A stretch of 55,737 nucleotides of DNA, from contig QJYK01000299.1 of the NCBI GenBank assembly GCA_003248075.1, positions 1 through 55,737 on the forward strand. The letters are read 5' to 3'. Below, one piece after another: positions 8,279 to 17,041 of this stretch (positions within the stretch are counted from its first letter, which is position 1; every line of letters starts with the position of its first letter). Origin of the DNA: Gemmatimonadota bacterium. Its GTDB lineage: Bacteria; Gemmatimonadota; Gemmatimonadetes; Longimicrobiales; Gaopeijiaceae. Position numbers and translations under genes: made by a program. A model generated the notes under the pieces. It saw nothing but the letters and a program-made list of their open reading frames with translations. It did not search any database and was not told the DNA's origin.

Positions 8279-9277
8279 CTATTCGACCTCGACCACCGAG
8301 TGGTCAGTCACGAAGAGTGCCCCGCGCATCCCGCGTACCGTCGCGTGCCCACCGACCAGGGAGTCGTGCAGCACCGAGTCCGTGAGCGCCGCGGCCGGCC
8401 CCACCACGGTGTCACGGAGCGTGCAGCGCTCGACCCGCGCGCCCCTCTCGAGCGTGACGTTGGGGCCGATGCGGCCGCCCCGCACGACCACGTCGGCCTC
8501 GATGCGCACGGGGTCGATGATCTCCGCGTCCTCGAGTCGCGCGCTGGGGTCGGTCCCGCCCCTCCCGGTTTCGAGGAGGTGCCCGTTGGTTTCCAGGAGC
8601 GTCTCGACCTTGCCCGCGTCCCACCATCCCTCGACGGGTGCCGTCACGATGCGGGCGCCGTGGTCCACCATGTACTGGAAGGCATCGGTGAGATAGAACT
8701 CCCCCCCCGGCCCGGCCGTCTGCTCGAGGGTGTGGTGTATCCCCTCGAAGAGCAGCTCGTGGTCCCGGATGTAGTACAGCCCGATGTTGGCCAGGCGGGA
8801 AACCGGCTCGCGGGGCTTCTCCACGATGCGGCTCATGGTGCCGTCCTCGTGCGTCACGATCACGCCGAAGCGCTGGTAGTCCTCGACCTCCTTGGCCCAG
8901 ATGACGCCGTCGACGTCCAGGCCGAGCTCACGCAGAAGCCCGTAGTCGACCTCGAGCACCGCGTCCGCGAACACGATGAGCACGTCCTCGTCCACGTACG
9001 GCTCCGCCAGCGCGATCGCACCGGCCGTACCGTCCTGGACCTCCTGCAGGACGTAGTGCGCCTTCAGGCTCGGATACTCCCGGGCGATCCAGGCCTCCAC
9101 CACGTCCCGTAGGTACCCCACCACGAAGACCATCTCGGTGACGCCGACGGCGATGAGGTCGTCCAGGATGAAGCTCAGAACGGGCTTGCCCGCGACCTTC
9201 AGGAGGGGCTTGGGTGTATGGTGCGTCTGCGGGCGCAGGCGTGTGCCTTTGCCCGCCAGCGGAATGATGGCTTTCAT
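8279..9277 (-). CDS. Sugar-1-phosphate nucleotidyltransferase with C-terminal left-handed beta-helix
   Basis: About 332 aa starting at ATG 9277, where the Rossmann-like fold begins directly (MKAIIPLAGKGTRLRP, the nucleotide-binding GxGTRLRP loop, then KPLL). It has FADAV as the metal-binding Asp strand, VEKP, and after about residue 235 hexapeptide-type repeats (IGPNVTLERGARV, TVVGPAAALTDSVL) of a beta-helix. This is the layout of GlmU/RfbA-like and glucose-1-phosphate uridylyl- or thymidylyltransferases. The enzyme would form an NDP-sugar for cell-envelope polysaccharide. The exact sugar and nucleotide cannot be read. The extra 35 codons upstream of 9277 look noncoding. Confidence 0.88.
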   Translation of the reverse strand: MKAIIPLAGKGTRLRPQTHHTPKPLLKVAGKPVLSFILDDLIAVGVTEMVFVVGYLRDVVEAWIAREYPSLKAHYVLQEVQDGTAGAIALAEPYVDEDVLIVFADAVLEVDYGLLRELGLDVDGVIWAKEVEDYQRFGVIVTHEDGTMSRIVEKPREPVSRLANIGLYYIRDHELLFEGIHHTLEQTAGPGGEFYLTDAFQYMVDHGARIVTAPVEGWWDAGKVETLLETNGHLLETGRGGTDPSARLEDAEIIDPVRIEADVVVRGGRIGPNVTLERGARVERCTLRDTVVGPAAALTDSVLHDSLVGGHATVRGMRGALFVTDHSVVEVE

Positions 9278-9380
9278 GGTTCTCGCGTCGGCGGGGACTG
9301 GCGGTCCGCTACACGATACCCGCAAGCTCGGTCTGGTGTAAACCGAGCACCCCCCACCCGACCACGACGGAGCTCCTTCC

Positions 9381-10199
9381 ATGCGCCCGATGCATTATGC
9401 GATCCCCCTCCTCCTGTCCGCCGCGTGCGGCGGCAGGCCCGCAGTGGCCCAGGGGCCGGTGCCCGCCCCGACGGAGGGCCTCGCACGGCCCTATTTCTAC
9501 CCGGTCGCCGCGGAGCAGCTCAGCCCGCAGGAGGCCCCCCCGTTCATCGAGGTCAGCGGGAGCGCCTCCGTAGAGGTGAGCCCCGACCGGGCCCTGATCA
9601 GCTTCGCTGTCGAAAGCCAGGCCCGGACCGCCGCCGAGGCGTCCGCCGCGAACGCCGACGCCATGGACGCCGTGGTGCGGGCGCTCCGGAGCTCCGGGAC
9701 CCAGGGACTACGGGTCGAGACCTTCGGGTACATGCTTCGGCCCGACTATGCGTACTCCACGGCCCCGACCACGCCCGAGCGGACACGCCAGATCGCGGGC
9801 TACACCGCGCTCAACAACGTCCGTGTCACGCTGGCGGAGGTCGACGCCGTGGGCAGGATGATCGACCTCGCCATCGGTGCCGGGGCCAATCGCGTGTCGT
9901 CCCTTGCCTTCGAGGCCGCCGACACCGAGGCCGCGGGACAGCAGGCGCTGAACCGGGCGGTCCGACAGGCCAGGCTCCAGGCCGAGACCATGGCCACCGC
10001 CCTCGGCCGCGCGCTCGGCGCGCCGCTGGAGGTGCGAGGCGGTGTGCAGACCCCCACGCCCCGCGTGCAGATGCAGACGGTTCAGGTCCGCGCGGCAATG
10101 GAGCTCGCGACCGAGACCCCCATCGAGGCGGGGGCACAGACGGTGTACGCCAACGTGACCATACGGTTCGCGCTGGGTGGCCCGACGGGGGGACGTTGA
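9381..10199 (+). CDS. SIMPL-domain (DUF541) exported protein
   Basis: A 272-aa protein with a signal peptide (hydrophobic 5-15, cleavage near AVAQ) and a SIMPL/DUF541 domain covering roughly 55-268, recognised by IEVSGSASVEVSPDRALISFAVESQA at its start and the strand-helix pattern after it. The family forms periplasmic or outer-membrane-associated assemblies of unclear function, and some members relate to oxidative-stress resistance. GGAG lies 8 bases before the ATG. Its TGA stop overlaps the TTG start of the next gene, so translation is probably coupled. I restricted an otherwise longer residue run to this description; the domain call is from pattern memory, not from a search. Confidence 0.85.
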   Translation: MRPMHYAIPLLLSAACGGRPAVAQGPVPAPTEGLARPYFYPVAAEQLSPQEAPPFIEVSGSASVEVSPDRALISFAVESQARTAAEASAANADAMDAVVRALRSSGTQGLRVETFGYMLRPDYAYSTAPTTPERTRQIAGYTALNNVRVTLAEVDAVGRMIDLAIGAGANRVSSLAFEAADTEAAGQQALNRAVRQARLQAETMATALGRALGAPLEVRGGVQTPTPRVQMQTVQVRAAMELATETPIEAGAQTVYANVTIRFALGGPTGGR

Positions 10200-10651
10200 C
10201 CGACGCGGTCGGTCCCGCACCGCGGCGCCCCCTGTCGACCGACCCGGGGGCACGCGACCCCCGACTCCGGGGACGCACCTACGCCATTCCCTTCGCGAAG
10301 GTGTGGAGGGCGGCCCTGTTCCTCGTCGGGGGCGGCCTGGCCGGTTGGCGCCTCCTGCGCGCCGACGAGAGCTCGGGCGTGATCGAGGCCGAGGCGACCT
10401 CGAAGATCCTGCGACGACGGAGCGCGATCCGCGTCGAGGTCGGTCTCGACGGCAACGCGCAGACCCGCGTCGACCTGACCGCTCGGGCCCTCACGGGTCG
10501 CTATCCGCACCTGGGCCGCAACACACGCTTCGTCGGCGCCTTTCTCCGGCGCCTGGACACCGCTGCGGGTGCCGACCCGAAGCACATCCTGGACCCGGTC
10601 GCGGAGGGCGTGCGAGGGGCATCGGGTACGACCGGAAGGGCGCATCGCTGA
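10196..10651 (+). CDS. DUF1499 family protein
   Basis: A 151-aa protein beginning with TTG whose last bases are shared with the stop of the SIMPL gene (TTGA overlap). After a variable proline-rich N-terminus, residues about 30-120 match DUF1499: a helix with VWRAALF, then SGVIEAEATS, RRRSAIRVEV, TRVDLTARAL, and the closing helix NTRFVGAFLRRLD. DUF1499 proteins are small soluble or membrane-linked proteins of unknown function, common in proteobacteria and plastids. No signal peptide or membrane segment is evident. Translational coupling to the SIMPL gene is the main contextual clue. Confidence 0.75.
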   Translation: MTDAVGPAPRRPLSTDPGARDPRLRGRTYAIPFAKVWRAALFLVGGGLAGWRLLRADESSGVIEAEATSKILRRRSAIRVEVGLDGNAQTRVDLTARALTGRYPHLGRNTRFVGAFLRRLDTAAGADPKHILDPVAEGVRGASGTTGRAHR

Positions 10652-10714
10652 GCACCCGAACCGGATCCCTCGGGGTACCGACAGGGCGTGGTTCTTCCCG
10701 GCCGGTCGATGGGC

Positions 10715-10720
10715 TACCTT
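10715..10720 (+). promoter_or_regulatory. Candidate -10 for a leaderless lipoprotein gene
   Basis: TACCTT ends 7 bases before the GTG at 10728, so transcription would start at or next to the start codon. There is no Shine-Dalgarno sequence in that gap. The same hexamer is the -10 of the rho and TPR promoters proposed elsewhere in this window. No convincing -35 is seen 18 bases upstream (GTTCTT). Confidence 0.35.
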
Positions 10721-10727
10721 CCCGGCC

Positions 10728-11672
10728 GTGAAAGCCCTGCTCTTCTTGACCCTCGGGGTCCTGCCGACCGTGGGCTGCGGTGATTCCGAGTCGGCGCCGC
10801 CCCGTAGCCCCGTGTCGACGGGCGGGTCGGTCGCGGCCGGAAACTTCGAGGGCCGGGCCTACGAACGGAACTTCGTGTTCACGACGCTCGGCGGCGACAG
10901 CGCCTTTCTCGTCCCCTGGTTGATCGACACCCGGACCCGTCCCGGTGCCGTCGACCGTCGCGCCCGCGGATGGATCTTCCGGGGCGCGGCCTGGGATGCG
11001 TTCTACGACGAAGGCTGGGAGACCGCACCGACCCGAACTCCCTGGCGCCTCCTTCCACACGGGAGCCTGAGGCTGATCGTGGGGGAGGGGGACGCGATCG
11101 AGCACGTCCTTTTCTCGGAGGGAGCACGCGAGCTGGACCTGGAGCTTTCCTCGGTGCTGGTCGAGTGGACCGGGCCCCGCGGACAGGTGTTCCGGATCCA
11201 GGAAGCGGCGATCTATCTCTCCGACCAGCGGGTCGCCGGCGTGGCCCTCGACATGTCCAGGGTGCACGCCCCCGACCAGACCGAGCCCGGCGATTGGGCG
11301 TTCCTCACTTCGGGGGACTCCCTCCAGGTGGTGCTGGAGAGCCAGGAACACTCCGAGCCAGGGACCCCCGGTGCCTTCCGTGGGTGGGGACGGTTGGACT
11401 TCCGAGAGCTGCAGTGGCCGGCCCTGACCCTCGACTGGGCCGAGCTGCGCGCGTTCCGGCCGGCTCGCCAAGACGTGCCGGTGTCCTGGACCGTCGTATC
11501 CGAGGACGCAGACGTCGAGGGAGAGCTCGCGGTCCAATCCGCCCAGATCCAGGCCGGCCAGGGGCCGGGACCGCTCCTTCCTGTAGAGGCGCTGTTCGTG
11601 GTCACGGGGGAGCTCAGGCTCGAGGGTGGTGCCTACCCCGTACGCGGCCTGTTCCGGCTCACCCGCCCGTGA
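10728..11672 (+). CDS. Putative lipoprotein, unknown function
   Basis: A 314-aa protein from GTG 10728, which immediately precedes a signal peptide (KALLFLTLGVLPTVGC) ending in a lipobox-like TVGC. An open frame extends upstream to 10569 but overlaps the DUF1499 gene and looks noncoding. The mature part is beta-rich with many Trp residues (GWIFRGAAWDAFY, PWRLLPHG, SWTVVSED) and may form a lipocalin-like or CrtC/AttH-like sandwich. I do not recognise it firmly. Its TGA overlaps the GTG of the DUF445 gene, so the two are probably translated together. Confidence 0.72.
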   Translation: MKALLFLTLGVLPTVGCGDSESAPPRSPVSTGGSVAAGNFEGRAYERNFVFTTLGGDSAFLVPWLIDTRTRPGAVDRRARGWIFRGAAWDAFYDEGWETAPTRTPWRLLPHGSLRLIVGEGDAIEHVLFSEGARELDLELSSVLVEWTGPRGQVFRIQEAAIYLSDQRVAGVALDMSRVHAPDQTEPGDWAFLTSGDSLQVVLESQEHSEPGTPGAFRGWGRLDFRELQWPALTLDWAELRAFRPARQDVPVSWTVVSEDADVEGELAVQSAQIQAGQGPGPLLPVEALFVVTGELRLEGGAYPVRGLFRLTRP

Positions 11673-13237
11673 ACGACGAGATCCTGCGCATGCTCGTCAC
11701 GGTGGCCTTCGGCGCCCTCGCGGGGGGGCTGACCAACACGGTGGCCATCTGGATGCTCTTCCACCCCTACGAGCCTCCATCGTTGGGACGGTGGCGGCTG
11801 CGCTTCTTCCAGGGCGCCGTGCCCAAGAACCAGCCACGCCTGGCGGCCGCGATCGGACGCACCGTGGGAAACCGGCTCCTCACGGCGGAGGATCTCACGA
11901 GAACGTTCACCGATCGGGAGTTCCGGGAGGCGTTCGACCAGCGGCTGGCGATCTTCCTGGACGAGGTGCTTCGCCGCGAGCGAGGGTCCCTCCGCGACCT
12001 GATCCCTCCGGCGCTGGCTGCGGAGCTCGAGCCGGTGCTGGCCGAGGTCGTCGACATGTCCATCGCTCGCCTACAGGCCTATCTCGATTCGGATCGGTTC
12101 GAGGAGGTCGTGCTCGAGCGGACCGACGCCTTCGTTACGGCCCTGGCGGACGAGCCGATCGGTGGAGTCCTGACGCCCGCCCGAGGCGAAGCCCTCGAGA
12201 CGGCGGTCCAGGACTGGTTGGTGGGCGCGGTGGAGAGCCCCGACTTCCGTCAGGCGGTGGACGACTACCTCGGGCGTGCAGCCGACAAACTGCTTGCGCC
12301 GGGCCGCACGTTCGAGGAGATCCTCCCCCTCGGGCTCGTGGGTGCCGTCGAAAAAGCCATCGCGAGCTATCTGCCCCTGGCGATCGAGAGGCTGGGCAGC
12401 CTCCTGGAGGACGGCCGCGCGCGGGCCCGCTTCGAAGCGACGATCCACGACCTGCTCCACCGCTTCCTCCGCGACCTGAAGTTCCATCAGCGCGTGGTGG
12501 CCCGCCTGGTGATGACCGAGGAGACCGTCGAGAAGGTTCTCGACACGATCGAGTCGGAGGGTGCCGACCGACTCTCGGAGATCCTGCGGGATCCCGCCGT
12601 CCAGGACGCGATGGCGAAGGGCGTGAACGAAGCCATCGTCGACTTCCTGCGTCGCCCCGTCGCCGAGGTGCTCGGCACGCCGGAGGACCCCAGCGTCCTG
12701 GAGGCCCGTGGGACGCTCACGGACTGGGTGACCGGGATGGCCCGTGACCCGGCGTCTCGGGACTTCCTGGTGGAAAAGCTCCACTCGGGGCTGGAAAAGG
12801 CGGGCGCGCGCACCTGGGGCGAGGTGCTCGAGCGTGTGCCGCCGCAACGGGTCGCCGAATGGATCGTGGCGGCGGCGCGCAGCGAGGCCGCTCAGAAGGC
12901 CTACCGCGAGGGAGCTTCGAGGCTCCTCCCGGCGCTTCTCGACCGACCCATCGGGACGCCCGCGAACTGGCTGCCTCCCGGCACGCCGGAGCGACTGGAG
13001 CACGCCCTCGGCGATCCGGTGTGGGATTGGCTGCAGACCCAGGTCCCCGACGTCGTCGAGCGGCTGGACGTCGCTCGACGGGTGGAGCAGAAGGTGCTCG
13101 ACTTCCCCACGCCGAAGATGGAGGAGCTCGTACGCAAGGTCACGGACCGAGAGCTCCGACTGATCGTGCGGCTTGGCTACGTCCTGGGCGCGGTCATCGG
13201 AGTGATCCTCCTCGCCGTGCAGGCCATGCTGGGTTAG
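11669..13237 (+). CDS. DUF445 family membrane-associated protein
   Basis: A 522-aa protein starting at GTG 11669, overlapping the previous stop (GTGA). It opens with a hydrophobic segment (MLVTVAFGALAGGLTNTVAIWMLFHPYEP); the TN-VAI-MLF-PY wording is diagnostic of DUF445. A long, mostly helical region follows with several repeats of a VE(x)V/RL pattern, and a C-terminal membrane segment (about 500-520, VLGAVIGVILLAVQAML) ends the protein. The family (YjiN/YheB-like) is a membrane protein group of unknown function. The coupled upstream lipoprotein suggests an envelope role, which is inference. Confidence 0.9.
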   Translation: MNDEILRMLVTVAFGALAGGLTNTVAIWMLFHPYEPPSLGRWRLRFFQGAVPKNQPRLAAAIGRTVGNRLLTAEDLTRTFTDREFREAFDQRLAIFLDEVLRRERGSLRDLIPPALAAELEPVLAEVVDMSIARLQAYLDSDRFEEVVLERTDAFVTALADEPIGGVLTPARGEALETAVQDWLVGAVESPDFRQAVDDYLGRAADKLLAPGRTFEEILPLGLVGAVEKAIASYLPLAIERLGSLLEDGRARARFEATIHDLLHRFLRDLKFHQRVVARLVMTEETVEKVLDTIESEGADRLSEILRDPAVQDAMAKGVNEAIVDFLRRPVAEVLGTPEDPSVLEARGTLTDWVTGMARDPASRDFLVEKLHSGLEKAGARTWGEVLERVPPQRVAEWIVAAARSEAAQKAYREGASRLLPALLDRPIGTPANWLPPGTPERLEHALGDPVWDWLQTQVPDVVERLDVARRVEQKVLDFPTPKMEELVRKVTDRELRLIVRLGYVLGAVIGVILLAVQAMLG

Positions 13238-13310
13238 GAGATCGCTGACGCAAGGGAGTACCCCGCGTGACCACCCGTTTCGCGGCGGTGCCCACGCCTT
13301 GGCGCGTGAC

Positions 13311-13556
13311 TCAGCGGTCCTCGGGTGTCTCCATCCTGAAAGCCCGCTTCGGTTGCCGAGTCGCTCCGCGAGCGCTCGCCTTGCGCTGCAGCCAGGCCAT
13401 AGGTGTGAAGACCCGCTTCACCTTCCGATGACGGCGCATCTCGGAATCGAAGTTCTGCTCCAGGTCTTCGTAGCTCTGGGCGTAGCGCCCGGGCAATCCG
13501 AGCCAGATCCCTATGCCCAGAGCGATCACCGCGCCCAGGATCTTCAGGGTCAGCAT
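13311..13556 (-). CDS. Small single-pass membrane protein
   Basis: 81 aa from ATG 13556, which has GGAGG 6 bases upstream; the 34 codons further upstream look noncoding. Residues 3-20 (LTLKILGAVIALGIGIWLGL) form one membrane helix, followed by a charged soluble tail with RRHRKVKRVFTPMAWLQRKASAR, rich in Arg and Lys. Function is unknown. The topology rule (positive tail after the helix) would place the C-terminus in the cytoplasm. It is the last gene of a long minus-strand run and converges with the DUF445 gene. Confidence 0.6.
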   Translation of the reverse strand: MLTLKILGAVIALGIGIWLGLPGRYAQSYEDLEQNFDSEMRRHRKVKRVFTPMAWLQRKASARGATRQPKRAFRMETPEDR

Positions 13557-13673
13557 CCTTGTCCTCCCGTCGGCGTCGCCACGGAATCTACCGCATGGCA
13601 CACCCGTCGTTCCGGCGCCGTGCGCGACTGCCGGGCGCAGATCTCGCCGGCGCGGCACGTCGGATCGCGGGTG

Positions 13674-13823
13674 TCAGCCCTTGCCGATCGACTCGAGGGC
13701 CAGAAGCACGAGCCCGACCGACAGGATGATGGGCACGGCATTCGTGCCGATCGCCACCATCGCGATGACGGTCCAGAACAACGCATGGGTGAAGAGATAC
13801 CCTCCGGGCACCAGATCGCGCAT
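13674..13823 (-). CDS. Very small hydrophobic protein (two predicted membrane helices)
   Basis: A 49-codon frame from ATG 13823 to TGA 13674 reads MRDLVPGGYLFTHALFW, then VIAMVAIGTNAVPIILSVGL and VLLALESIGKG. The composition is that of a small inner-membrane protein with two short helices. AGGA lies about 10 bases upstream of the ATG. It sits between the TerB gene and another small membrane protein on the same strand. The function is unknown, and because of its size it could still be a chance frame. Confidence 0.45.
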   Translation of the reverse strand: MRDLVPGGYLFTHALFWTVIAMVAIGTNAVPIILSVGLVLLALESIGKG

Positions 13824-13907
13824 GTCGTGTCGTCCTCGGATGATCGGGGCTATGGCCGCGGAAATATGAGGGGGGCGCTCGGCGGTGTCACCCCCGGGTG
13901 CATGGGC

Positions 13908-14381
13908 TCACTCGATGGCCGGATAGCCGCCGTCCTCGAGCCGCTTGCGCGCCTCCGCCAGGTACCCCGGCTCGAGGCGCAGGAGGTTGCTGATCTTCCG
14001 CATCAGATAGTCCTCCTTCCCACTCAGGTCGCCGTCCGAGTACACGAGGCCCCACATGATCTCCGCGAGCACCATCTTCTGGCCCAACGAGTAGTTGTCC
14101 GCGATCAGGCTCGTGAACTGCCACAGGTCCACCGCCTCGGCGCGGGCCTCCTCCGCGAGGCGGAGAAGCTTCTCGGCCTGCCCCGCGTCGAGGCCGAACT
14201 GACGCCGAACCGCGCCGCCCAGGTGGTCCCGCTCTTCCTGGGTGAAGTCCGAGTCCGCGTGGGCCAGCTCCAGGAGCAGGGCACAGGCTGCGAGCCTCAG
14301 GTCCGCCCGCGCGGCCTGGGGGTCCGCCTCCGGCTCGGGCATCATGGACGAAGAAAAGAACCTCCTGATCGACTCGAGCAT
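13908..14381 (-). CDS. TerB-like (tellurite resistance TerB / DUF533-type) protein
   Basis: A 157-aa all-helical soluble protein. Two copies of the acidic metal-binding pattern of TerB domains are visible: LELAHADSDFTQEE (about 37-50) and LVYSDGDLSGKED (about 112-124), each with closely spaced Asp/Glu, framed by long helices. TerB domains bind divalent metal and act in envelope stress or scaffold complexes. The ATG at 14381 has AGAGG 5 bases upstream. It follows the ABC exporter permease on the same strand with an 82-base gap, so it may be part of that operon. No other ter genes are nearby. Confidence 0.82.
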   Translation of the reverse strand: MLESIRRFFSSSMMPEPEADPQAARADLRLAACALLLELAHADSDFTQEERDHLGGAVRRQFGLDAGQAEKLLRLAEEARAEAVDLWQFTSLIADNYSLGQKMVLAEIMWGLVYSDGDLSGKEDYLMRKISNLLRLEPGYLAEARKRLEDGGYPAIE

Positions 14382-14463
14382 GCGTCCTCTCGCGGTTTTT
14401 CGACATCGGCCCTGGGACGAATCGCCGCCCGGTCGGCGCGCGTCAAGAGCGGGCCGCGGGGGG

Positions 14464-16185
14464 TCACAGCTCCACGGACCGGATCCGCCGGATTCCTGCC
14501 CGCAGGGGAAGGACCACCGTGGCCGCGGTGAACAGGGCCGCCCCCGTCACGCCGGACACGAGCGGAAGCCCCTCCGGGCCGGCGTCCCCACCGCCGGCCC
14601 CGGCCACCAGGAACCGGTATACGGGCCAGGCCTCGAGGATGACCACGCCGGCCAGGTACAGGACGGCCGCCATCATGAACATGAGTCCGCCGAACGAGGT
14701 GGGGATCTCGGCCACGTTCTCGGTCTCGAAGCTCGGGTAGAGGGCCCCGAAGCCCAGCGCCAGCGCGGTCAGGGCGAAGGTGACCCCGACCATGGTGGCC
14801 GTGGTGAGCACGAGCATGAACGGGGATACGTCCAGGACCAGGTTGGTCACGACGATGAGGGGTAGCGCCACCAAGAGCAGAGGGATGGTCCCCACCCAAT
14901 ACTTCGCCCAGAAGAGCCGGCGCACGTCGAGGGGCGACGAGCGCAGAAGCCACATCATGCGCCCCTCGAGGGACATCGCCGGAAACACGAAACGGGCGGC
15001 GATCGCCGCGACCACGAACCCCGCCAGGCCCAGATTGAGGAAGGATACGACGTTGATCAGGAAGAAGGACACTCGCTCGCCGGTGTACAGCGGCAGCACC
15101 GTGATGTTGTACACGTAGACCGCCACCAATACGCCCAGCAGGATGAGCTGAGACCACTGGGTCGTGTCCCGGAAGAAGATGCGAACCTCCTTCGAGACCA
15201 GGCCGCGCGTGCTCGGGTGCAGCCCGGCCGTCACACGCTCGAGCAGCTTCGAGCGCCGGCGCTCCGACCTCCTCGCGGCACCCTCCTGCGCCCTCGTGAA
15301 ACCAGTCGCGAACGCCCTCCCGTGCAGCCAAGCGCCCATCACGAAGAACGCGGCCGCGGTGCTCCAGAGAAGGAAGAACGGGAACGGCTGGAAGGTTCCG
15401 TTCAAGTGGGACATGAGCGCGTCGGCCGCCCACTCGCTGGGCAGCCAGGGAGAGGTGGGGGCCCGCAACACGGACATGAAGTCGACCAGGTCCCTGAACT
15501 CCTCGGGGCGCACGAGCCGCTCCGGCCGCAGGAAGCGGAACAACGCCACGACGCCCGCGGTGGCAAAGAGCCCGACCAGCGCCAGCAGGTCGCGGGTGCG
15601 TCGCGCGGGAAAGACGTTGACCAGGATCAGCGTCGTACCGCCCCCGATCACCGCCGGCAACGCGAGAAAAGGAAGCACCGTGGCCACTGCCAGGGCGTAG
15701 TACTGCCACGAGGCGCCGTACACGACCCCGTACGCCACGAGAAGCGGCACGGCCATGAGCGCCACCATCCACGACGAGTCCACCACGGTCTCCACGAGCC
15801 GAGCCGCATACAGGCGCAACGGGTCGACGGGCGCGGCAACGAGCAGCTCCAGGTCGTCGGCAAGGAAGTACGTCGACAGCGCGGTGATCACGTTCGACAG
15901 GACCAGGATCATCAGGAACGTGAGGAACGCGATACCGAGCAGCTTCGCCGCAAGCAGATTCCCGAGCCCCTGAGTGCCCCTGAAGTACAGGAGCATGCGG
16001 AAGATCCCCGCGAAGATGAGCGCCCAGAAGAAGAGTCCGACCAGGCCGAGAAGGAGTGCCTTGTACAGGCGCCCTTCGTCCGTGCGCGCCCTGTTGATAC
16101 GGGTGCGCAGCTTCGGTCTCAGCAGCCAACGAATGCCCGCGCTGCGCAGGGGAGCGGTCCGATCGGGCGCCGCCACGCCGCTCAT
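14464..16185 (-). CDS. ABC exporter permease (ABC-2-like, large type)
   Basis: A 573-aa polytopic membrane protein. I count roughly 10-12 hydrophobic segments, for example ALLLGLVGLFFWALIFAGIF near 43-62, a pair after 95, several between 130 and 210, and four or more in the C-terminal third. A soluble charged loop rich in Arg lies near 310-340 (AARRSERRRSKLLERV). The ATG overlaps the ATPase stop by 4 bases, so the pair is coupled. This matches the putative ABC exporter class with one long permease chain rather than two half-size ABC-2 subunits. The substrate is unknown; the neighbouring transglutaminase-like gene is the only hint. Confidence 0.85.
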   Translation of the reverse strand: MSGVAAPDRTAPLRSAGIRWLLRPKLRTRINRARTDEGRLYKALLLGLVGLFFWALIFAGIFRMLLYFRGTQGLGNLLAAKLLGIAFLTFLMILVLSNVITALSTYFLADDLELLVAAPVDPLRLYAARLVETVVDSSWMVALMAVPLLVAYGVVYGASWQYYALAVATVLPFLALPAVIGGGTTLILVNVFPARRTRDLLALVGLFATAGVVALFRFLRPERLVRPEEFRDLVDFMSVLRAPTSPWLPSEWAADALMSHLNGTFQPFPFFLLWSTAAAFFVMGAWLHGRAFATGFTRAQEGAARRSERRRSKLLERVTAGLHPSTRGLVSKEVRIFFRDTTQWSQLILLGVLVAVYVYNITVLPLYTGERVSFFLINVVSFLNLGLAGFVVAAIAARFVFPAMSLEGRMMWLLRSSPLDVRRLFWAKYWVGTIPLLLVALPLIVVTNLVLDVSPFMLVLTTATMVGVTFALTALALGFGALYPSFETENVAEIPTSFGGLMFMMAAVLYLAGVVILEAWPVYRFLVAGAGGGDAGPEGLPLVSGVTGAALFTAATVVLPLRAGIRRIRSVEL

Positions 16186-17006
16186 GGATCCAGTGCCTCG
16201 CGGAGGCTCTCGATGACGTCCGCCATCGCCTCACCGCCGGTCACCTTGAGGAAGATCTCCTCCAGGTGCGCGCCTCCGGCCTGTGCCTGCGCACGAAGCT
16301 CGTCCATGCCTCCGAGGGCGATGATGCTCCCTTCGTGGATGATGGCGATGCGGTCGCACAAGGCCTCGGCCACCTCGAGCGTGTGCGTCGAGAGGAAGAT
16401 CGTGCCGCCCTGGTCGGCGAACGCGCGAAAGAGATCTTTGAGCACGCGTGCCGCACGCGGGTCCAGGCCCACCATGGGCTCGTCGACCACGATCATCTCG
16501 GGCTGGTGGATGAGCGCGGACGTGATGAGCAGCTTCTGACGCATCCCGTGCGAGTAGCTCTCGATCAGCTCGTTCTTCCACTCGGAGAGTCGGAAAAGCT
16601 CGAGCAGGCGGTCCGCCCGGGACTCGGCCTCCGCGCCGTCCCGCCCCCACAACCCCGCCACGAAGCGCAGGAACTCGCCCCCGGACAGCTTCTCGTACAG
16701 GAACGGGCGGTCCGGAATGTAGCCCACCCTGGACTTGGCGCGGGCCGGGCTGTCCAGGAGGTCGTCCCCACCGATGATGATCCTCCCCTCCGAGGGACGG
16801 AGCACCCCGGCCACCATCCGGATCGTCGTGGTCTTGCCGGCCCCGTTCGGCCCCAGAAAGCCGAAGATCTCACCGCGGGGCACGTCGAGCGTGACGCCCT
16901 TCACCGCCTCGAATCGGCCGTATCGCTTGCGCAGGCCCTCCAGCCGCAGCATGGGCCCGTCACGCTCCTTCGTGGCGGCCGTGGCGGGCGCTCGGGTCTC
17001 GATCAT
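16182..17006 (-). CDS. ABC exporter ATPase
   Basis: A 274-aa ATP-binding subunit. Walker A GPNGAGKTT is at 52-60, the signature region is the SHGMRQK variant typical of ABC-2 exporters (instead of LSGGQ), Walker B reads MIVVDEPMVGLDP, and the switch His lies in FLSTHTLEVAE. The N-terminal 18 residues are a variable extension. The stop overlaps the permease start (ATGA), so both subunits should be made together. It begins 36 bases after the transglutaminase-like gene. Substrate unknown; the family exports drugs, lipids, polysaccharides or peptides. Confidence 0.93.
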   Translation of the reverse strand: MIETRAPATAATKERDGPMLRLEGLRKRYGRFEAVKGVTLDVPRGEIFGFLGPNGAGKTTTIRMVAGVLRPSEGRIIIGGDDLLDSPARAKSRVGYIPDRPFLYEKLSGGEFLRFVAGLWGRDGAEAESRADRLLELFRLSEWKNELIESYSHGMRQKLLITSALIHQPEMIVVDEPMVGLDPRAARVLKDLFRAFADQGGTIFLSTHTLEVAEALCDRIAIIHEGSIIALGGMDELRAQAQAGGAHLEEIFLKVTGGEAMADVIESLREALDP

Positions 17007-17041
17007 CGCAGCTCTCGCTCGGGGATCTCGGCCAGCGGCGC